A stretch of 6,772 nucleotides of DNA, taken from Candidatus Krumholzibacteriia bacterium (GTDB taxonomy: Bacteria; Krumholzibacteriota; Krumholzibacteriia; Krumholzibacteriales; Krumholzibacteriaceae). Each line of letters begins with the position of its first letter. The first letter of the stretch is position 1. This document shows, piece after piece, positions 1 through 4,206 of the stretch. Made by a program: the position numbers and the translations under genes. The notes beneath the pieces are model-generated. The model was not told the DNA's origin and searched no databases. It saw nothing but the letters and a program-made list of their open reading frames with translations. Location: positions 8,923 through 15,694 of the forward strand of contig JAQTVX010000019.1 in NCBI GenBank assembly GCA_028706585.1, given 5' to 3'.

Positions 1-188
1 CGGACAACTGGAAACCGCTTCGGGCCGCATTGAAGAAAAATTAGTCCAATTAGCCTTGACTCGTATGCGGATACATGATACCTTAAAGTAACAGTAAATA
101 GTTGAACGGCTTCCGCCGCTAAAATACCCCGTGAGGCCATTTCCAATTCAAACAATCGCTGCGAGGTATCTTAGATGAAAGAAGGATA
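1..188. other. AT-richer leading intergenic region
   Basis: This stretch is about 44% GC, clearly below the coding sequence that follows, which suggests it is mostly non-coding. It contains a promoter-like element (56-84), a small CGGC/GCCG hairpin (107-118) with no T-tract, and a four-codon reading frame just before gene 1. Three reading frames enter from the left edge and could be the tail of a gene outside the window. Plus frame 2 stays open for 29 codons to a TAA at 89-91, and plus frame 3 ends at a TAG at 42-44. A minus-strand frame is open from an ATG at 138-140 to the edge. None has neighbour-like codon use or a recognisable motif, so none is called as a gene. Confidence 0.5.
56..84 (+). 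promoter_or_regulatory. Putative sigma70-type promoter for the radical SAM gene
   Basis: The -35 box TTGACT (56-61) matches five of six consensus bases. A 17-bp spacer separates it from TACCTT (79-84), which keeps the first two and last T of the -10 consensus. A TG dinucleotide at 76-77 gives an extended -10 arrangement (TGnTA), which can compensate for a weak -10 box. Transcription would start near 91, leaving a leader of about 97 nt before the start codon at 189. This is pattern matching only. The -10 is poor, so the call is moderate. Confidence 0.45.
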
Positions 189-189
189 A
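163..189 (+). promoter_or_regulatory. Overlapping four-codon upstream ORF and ribosome binding site of gene 1
   Basis: GAGG at 163-166 sits 8 nt ahead of an ATG at 175-177, which opens a frame encoding only MKEG and stops at TAA 187-189. That stop shares its last A with the ATG of the radical SAM gene (189-191). The AAGGA at 182-186 lies just 2 nt before the gene's ATG, closer than the usual 5-9 nt. Gene 1 may therefore start by translational reinitiation after the tiny frame, or use the close AAGGA directly. The start at 189 is favoured because the protein then begins MKILLVNPP, the standard opening of this family. Confidence 0.4.
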
Positions 190-1547
190 TGAAAATTCTA
201 CTGGTAAACCCGCCCGTCGGCTTCGGCTATTACAGCATGGGCCTCAGCCGACCCCCTCTCGGTCTCGCGTACATGGCAGCGCTCCTCCCAAATCACCAGG
301 TCACGATCATCGACTTCAACATCGAGAAAAAGAACTGGAAGCGATATCCATTCGGCGGCTTCGACGTCGTGGGAGTATCGGCCGACACGTCGAGATACTC
401 GACCTCGATGAAGATCGCGCGGCTCGCGAAAGCCGCGGGAGCGACCGTCGTGATGGGGGGGCCGCACGTGAGCTTCTTCGACGAAGACGCGCTCCGCAGC
501 GGCGCCGTGGATTACGTCATACGCAACGAGGGAGAGTATGCGTTCCGCTCGCTCTTGAGATATCTCTCGCACGAAATTCCGATCGAGGACGTGGGGGGCC
601 TTTCCTGCCTGGCCGACGGCGCGATCATGAGGACGCCCAACGAGCCCTTCATCACCGATCTCGACTCGCTGCCGCTGCCGGCACGCGAGCTCCTGCCGCT
701 GCGCAGCTACAAGGAGAAGATCAATGGGCGCCCCATGACGACGATGATCACCTCGCGCGGGTGTCCCTTCAACTGCAACTTCTGCTCGTCGTCGCAGTTC
801 TCGGGTGTCCGCTGGCGCCCGCGTTCGGTCGATGGCCTCCTCGAGGAGATCGATCTCATCTACCGGAAGTACGACTATCGGGCGATCAACTTCATCGACG
901 ACAACTTCACCCTGAATCCCGACAGGGCCGCGAAGATCTCGGAACGGATCACAGCCGGCGGGTACGATCTCTACTGGGAAGCGATGTCCCACGTCGAAAC
1001 GGTCGTGAAGAATCCCGGCATGGTCAAGGTCATGGCGAAATCGGGACTCAAGTGGATGTTCCTCGGCTTTGAAAGCGGCAGCCAGGAGATTCTGAACGAG
1101 TACGGCAAGAAGTCGAGCGTCGAGGACGCGCGGCGCGCGGTCGACATTCTCCACGAAAACGGCGTGAAGATCATCGGCGCATTCATACTCGGCGCCCTCG
1201 GCGACAACGAACGCACAATGCGGGAAACGATTTGTCTCGCGAAATCGCTCAATCCGAGCAGAGTGCAGTTCTCGCTGCTGACGCCGTATCCCGGCACGAA
1301 GCTCTTCGAGAGGGTCAAGGAGAAGCTTCTCACGAAGGACTGGGCGATGTACTCGGGCCTCCACCCGACGATCAAGCTCGACAAGATCACGCCTCAGGGC
1401 CTCAATCGCTTTCTCTTCAAGGCATATGCGGGGTTCTATCTCCGGCCCCCGAAGGCTATCGAGAACTATCCATACATATTCCGGACGATGCCGAGCGCGA
1501 TGGCGCTCATATTCACGAATCTGTTCTCGCGCGGATACAAGATCTGA
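189..1547 (+). CDS. B12-binding-domain radical SAM protein, substrate unknown
   Basis: This 452-residue protein has the layout of class B radical SAM enzymes. The N-terminal region (about 1-140) is a Rossmann-like cobalamin-binding-type domain. It opens with MKILLVNPP, continues with PLGLAYMAALL, and has GGPH at 90-93 and NEGE at 113-116. The radical SAM barrel (about 180-390) carries the cluster motif CX3CX2C at C192, C196 and C199, which would bind a [4Fe-4S] cluster and S-adenosylmethionine. GFESGS at 293-298 and the later PYPGTKLF segment are typical of the family's barrel. A short, Tyr/Phe-rich tail (about 400-452) completes it. Known relatives methylate unactivated carbons or rearrange lipids, tetrapyrroles, hopanoids and natural products. 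Length is usual for the family. No maturation partner, peptide precursor or biosynthetic cluster is visible, so the substrate cannot be named. The fold assignment is firm; B12 binding is inferred from architecture, because this family often lacks the DxHxxG cobalamin motif and none is seen. No clear terminator follows it. Confidence 0.9.
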   Translation: MKILLVNPPVGFGYYSMGLSRPPLGLAYMAALLPNHQVTIIDFNIEKKNWKRYPFGGFDVVGVSADTSRYSTSMKIARLAKAAGATVVMGGPHVSFFDEDALRSGAVDYVIRNEGEYAFRSLLRYLSHEIPIEDVGGLSCLADGAIMRTPNEPFITDLDSLPLPARELLPLRSYKEKINGRPMTTMITSRGCPFNCNFCSSSQFSGVRWRPRSVDGLLEEIDLIYRKYDYRAINFIDDNFTLNPDRAAKISERITAGGYDLYWEAMSHVETVVKNPGMVKVMAKSGLKWMFLGFESGSQEILNEYGKKSSVEDARRAVDILHENGVKIIGAFILGALGDNERTMRETICLAKSLNPSRVQFSLLTPYPGTKLFERVKEKLLTKDWAMYSGLHPTIKLDKITPQGLNRFLFKAYAGFYLRPPKAIENYPYIFRTMPSAMALIFTNLFSRGYKI

Positions 1548-1607
1548 ACGGAATCCGAACGGTCTGAACGGGGAAAAATCGAGAATCGAGGACGGATTCT
1601 TCCGCGG
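1548..1607. other. Spacer after the radical SAM gene, no clear terminator
   Basis: GAACGG occurs three times here (1546-1551, 1557-1562, 1566-1571). An inverted pair GAATCCG (1551-1557) and CGGATTC (1593-1599) could form a 7-bp stem, but its loop is 35 nt and no T-run follows. It is not a convincing Rho-independent terminator. Some read-through from gene 1 into gene 2 is therefore possible. Confidence 0.35.
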
Positions 1608-1637
1608 TTGACACGTTTCCGGCATTTGCTATATACT
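1608..1637 (+). promoter_or_regulatory. Strong sigma70-type promoter of the transketolase-like gene
   Basis: TTGACA at 1608-1613 is a perfect -35 box. TATACT at 1632-1637 matches five of six -10 bases with an 18-bp spacer. An overlapping TATATA at 1630-1635, preceded by TG at 1627-1628, would give a 16-bp spacer and an extended -10. Transcription would start near 1644, about 97 nt before the start codon. This is the best promoter match in the window, and it implies that gene 2 is transcribed independently of gene 1. Confidence 0.75.
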
Positions 1638-1663
1638 AATCCTTAAATTATCTTGGAATTCGA

Positions 1664-1697
1664 GGCCGCGCCGCACCTCGGCGGAGAGGCGGCGGCC
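1664..1697 (+). promoter_or_regulatory. GC-rich hairpin in the 5' leader of the transketolase-like mRNA
   Basis: GGCCGC (1664-1669) pairs with GCGGCC (1692-1697), and inside that CCGC (1671-1674) pairs with GCGG (1681-1684) around a 6-nt loop. The CCTC at 1676-1679 could instead pair with GAGG at 1686-1689 or with the Shine-Dalgarno GAGG at 1727-1730. No known riboswitch class is recognised and no T-run follows, so it is not an attenuator of the usual kind. It may be only a stable leader structure in a GC-rich genome. Confidence 0.3.
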
Positions 1698-1740
1698 GGG
1701 TTGGATCGTCCGTCCCATGAAACGGGGAGGAGTGTAGAGA

Positions 1741-4122
1741 ATGGCGAAGGAAAAGGTCACGATGAAGAAGCTCGACTTCGGGCCGCGTCGCAGCGTATAT
1801 ATCGACATCGCCCCCGAAACGGCAAAGTTCGAGTTCCCTGACAGAACGATCAAGATGTTCGAGGATTACGACCTCGTATACCGCACGCTCTGCAGCATTC
1901 TCTACAACTTCGTTCCGACGTCGGGGCACCCCGGCGGAAGCATCTCATCGGGACGCGCCATCGAGGGGATCCTGTTCCACGTGCTCGATTACGACATCGG
2001 CGATCCAGAGACGAGCGACGCGGACATCATCTCCTACGCCGCCGGGCACAAGGCGATGGGGCTCTACGCGATGTGGGCGCTCCGCGACGAGGTCGCGCGC
2101 GTGGGCAAGACGAGCCTTCTGCCGAAGGATGAGAAGCGGCGGCTCCGGTTCGAGGATCTTCTCGGATTCAGGCGCAATCCGACGCAGGAGACGCCGCTGT
2201 TCGCGAAGTATCACGCAAAACCCCTCGACGGACATCCGACTCCGGCGACTCCTTTCATCAAGCTGTCGACCGGCGCATCGGGCGTGGGCATTCCGGCGAG
2301 CTTCGGCCTCGCGTTCGGGGCGATGGACACTTACGGTCCAAACGCTCCCCTCGTGCAGATCACCGAGGGCGAAGGCGGCATGACCCCGGGACGCGTCGCC
2401 GAGGCGCTGGCGACGGCCTCCGCCGCGCAGCTCTGGAACATCAAGATGCACGTCGACTGGAACCAGGCGTCGATCGACTCGAACAGGGTCTGCCGCGACG
2501 GGGACAAGCCCGGCGACTACGTTCAGTGGAATCCCGTCGAGCTTTGCTATCTCCACGACTGGAACGTGATCTACGTCGAGAAAGGCCATGATTTCCGCCA
2601 CGTGCTGGCGGCGCTCGAGGTGGCGAAGGATCGCATCAACGACCAACCGACGGCGGTCGTATGCCGCACGACGAAGGGTTGGCAGTACGGCATCGAGGGA
2701 CGCAAGTCTCATGGCGCCGGGCACAAGTTCTGCTCCCCCGAGTACTACAAAACGCTCGAGCCTCTGGAAAAGCGCTTCAACGTGAAATTCCCGAGGTTCG
2801 AGGGCAAGCCGCCGGCGCCCGTAGCGATCGAGCAGAATTTCTGGGATACGCTAATGACAGTCCGCGGAGCTCTCGAGGGAGATCGCGAGCTGTGCGAGTT
2901 CTTCGCGGACCGCCTCGACGAGGCTAAGAAACGGCTCAAGGCGCTCGGGCGCAAGAAGCGCGAGGGCTGTCCGAACCTCGGCGTCATCTACACCGACGCG
3001 ATCAAGACGGATCCTATTCCGCCCGAATGCACGTATCAGATCGGCTCGCAGGTGACACTCCGCGGCGCTCTCGGCGACACGCTGAATTATCTGAACAAAG
3101 CCTCGCGAGGCGGCTTCATCGGCGCCGCCGCCGACCTCCTCGATTCCACGAGCATTTCCAACCTCGCGAAGGGATTCCCCGAAGGGCTGTACAACGCCGT
3201 CTCCAATCCGGGCGCGCGACTCGTCGCGACGGGAGGCATCTGCGAGGACTGCATGGGCGCATTCATGGCCGGGATCGCCGCTTACGGGACCAACGTCGGA
3301 GCGGGCTCGTCCTACGGTGCGTTCATCGCAGCGCTCGAGCACATAGCGGCGAGGCTGCACGGCATCGGCCAGCAGGCGAAGCATGCATACATCGGCTCGC
3401 CGTACAACGCCTTCATGATCGTCTGCGGCCACGCGGGTCTCAAGACCGGCGAGGATGGCCCAACGCACGCAGACCCTCAGGCACTGCAGCTCCTCGAGGA
3501 GAACTTCCCCGGCGACGCGATGATCACGCTGACACCATGGGATCCGCAGGAGCTCTACCCCGTGACGGTCGAGGCGCTCAAAGCGCGGCCCGCGATCATC
3601 GCGCCCTTCGTCACGCGGCCGAACGAGCTCGTCGTGGACCGCGCGAAGCTCGGGCTCCCGCCCGCGACGGCGGCCGTCAAGGGCGTCTACGCGCTTCGGA
3701 GGGCGGTCAAGTCGGCCAAGAGGCCTTACCACGGCACGCTGGTCCTTCAGGGAAGCGGTGTCACGTGCACGTTCATCGCCGAGGTTCTGCCGAAGATCGA
3801 CGAAGAGGAGCTCAACATGAACATAATGTACGTATCGAGCGCCGAGCTCTTCTCGCTTCTCCCCGACAGGGAACGGGAGAAGATATTCCCCGAGGCCCTG
3901 ATGGCCGAGGCGATGGGCATCACGGGCTTTACGCTCCCGACGATGTACAGGTGGGTCACGTCGAAGGAGGGGCGCGCGCGCACGCTGCACGCCTTCAAGC
4001 ACGGCCACTATCTCGGAAGCGGTCAGGCTCACAAGGTGCTCGAGGAGGCCGGGCTCCACGGAGCGGGACAGTGGAAGGCCGTAAGGGATTACGCCCGAAT
4101 GATGGTCCGCCGCTCCAAATAG
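1741..4122 (+). CDS. Atypical long transketolase-like thiamine diphosphate enzyme
   Basis: This 793-residue protein has the transketolase order of PP, Pyr and C-terminal domains. It most likely transfers a two-carbon ketol unit between sugar phosphates in the pentose phosphate pathway, in the cytoplasm. Visible active-site marks are GHPGG with H63, AGH with H103, GHP with H165, STG at 176-178, the diphosphate/Mg motif GEG (210-212) to N241, and HG with H324. The Pyr domain has R441, AADL with D465, GICED with catalytic E502, H564, GEDGPTH with H576, and R626. Several spacings match transketolase exactly: H63-H103 is 40, E211-N241 is 30 and H564-H576 is 12. The C-terminal domain spans about 640-793. 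Ordinary transketolase is about 660 residues; the extra length is an N-terminal extension, about 28 residues between H103 and H165, and longer stretches around 324-502. GDG has become GEG, and MEG has become TPG. The start at 1741 has GGAGG at 1726-1730. Phosphoketolase and AceE-type E1 were considered and fit worse. The fold is certain; the exact substrate is not. Confidence 0.85.
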   Translation: MAKEKVTMKKLDFGPRRSVYIDIAPETAKFEFPDRTIKMFEDYDLVYRTLCSILYNFVPTSGHPGGSISSGRAIEGILFHVLDYDIGDPETSDADIISYAAGHKAMGLYAMWALRDEVARVGKTSLLPKDEKRRLRFEDLLGFRRNPTQETPLFAKYHAKPLDGHPTPATPFIKLSTGASGVGIPASFGLAFGAMDTYGPNAPLVQITEGEGGMTPGRVAEALATASAAQLWNIKMHVDWNQASIDSNRVCRDGDKPGDYVQWNPVELCYLHDWNVIYVEKGHDFRHVLAALEVAKDRINDQPTAVVCRTTKGWQYGIEGRKSHGAGHKFCSPEYYKTLEPLEKRFNVKFPRFEGKPPAPVAIEQNFWDTLMTVRGALEGDRELCEFFADRLDEAKKRLKALGRKKREGCPNLGVIYTDAIKTDPIPPECTYQIGSQVTLRGALGDTLNYLNKASRGGFIGAAADLLDSTSISNLAKGFPEGLYNAVSNPGARLVATGGICEDCMGAFMAGIAAYGTNVGAGSSYGAFIAALEHIAARLHGIGQQAKHAYIGSPYNAFMIVCGHAGLKTGEDGPTHADPQALQLLEENFPGDAMITLTPWDPQELYPVTVEALKARPAIIAPFVTRPNELVVDRAKLGLPPATAAVKGVYALRRAVKSAKRPYHGTLVLQGSGVTCTFIAEVLPKIDEEELNMNIMYVSSAELFSLLPDREREKIFPEALMAEAMGITGFTLPTMYRWVTSKEGRARTLHAFKHGHYLGSGQAHKVLEEAGLHGAGQWKAVRDYARMMVRRSK

Positions 4123-4149
4123 CCTGCCTTCCCGCCGACAGGCGCCGAT

Positions 4150-4189
4150 AGAAAGAGAGCCGGGGCGATCGCCCCGGCTCTCTTTTCTT
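4150..4189 (+). terminator. Rho-independent terminator between convergent genes
   Basis: Bases 4152-4166 and 4171-4185 form a perfect 15-bp stem with a GATC loop. The core is CGGGGC paired with GCCCCG. On the plus strand it ends in TCTTTTCTT, a good U-rich tail for gene 2, which stops 29 bp upstream. On the minus strand the tail reads CTCTCTTTCTATC, a weaker U-tract that can still serve gene 3, whose stop is at 4207. It therefore probably works in both directions. Confidence 0.9.
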
Positions 4190-4206
4190 GTCGCGCGGAA
4201 ACGATT

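Noticed and set aside
1..140. Minus-strand open frame from ATG 138-140 to the left edge as a divergent gene
   Set aside because: It is only 46 codons in view, has no good Shine-Dalgarno sequence and no recognisable motif, and cannot be told from chance.
1546..1571. Three GAACGG copies as a tandem repeat or operator
   Set aside because: Spacing is irregular (11 and 9 bp), the first copy overlaps the stop codon of gene 1, and there are only three 6-mers.
1551..1599. GAATCCG/CGGATTC inverted repeat as a terminator of gene 1
   Set aside because: The loop is 35 nt and there is no T-run after the second arm.
198..1625. Minus-strand 475-codon open frame opposite the radical SAM gene
   Set aside because: It is longer than the gene it overlaps but is Arg/Glu/Ala-rich, has no family motif, and mirrors a plus-strand frame with clear radical SAM motifs. 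It is a shadow in GC-rich DNA.
2851..4059. Minus-strand 402-codon open frame opposite the transketolase-like gene
   Set aside because: It is Arg-rich low-information sequence with no motif; the plus frame has complete transketolase active-site motifs over the same bases.
1741..4122. Gene 2 as a phosphoketolase, suggested by its length of about 790 residues
   Set aside because: The usual phosphoketolase N-terminal motifs and GDGEAETG-type motif are absent, while GEDGPTH and the transketolase histidines are present at transketolase spacing.
3027..4151. Plus-strand 374-codon open frame in a shifted phase within gene 2
   Set aside because: It is dominated by Arg, has no motif, and overlaps the well-supported Pyr and C-terminal domains in another phase.
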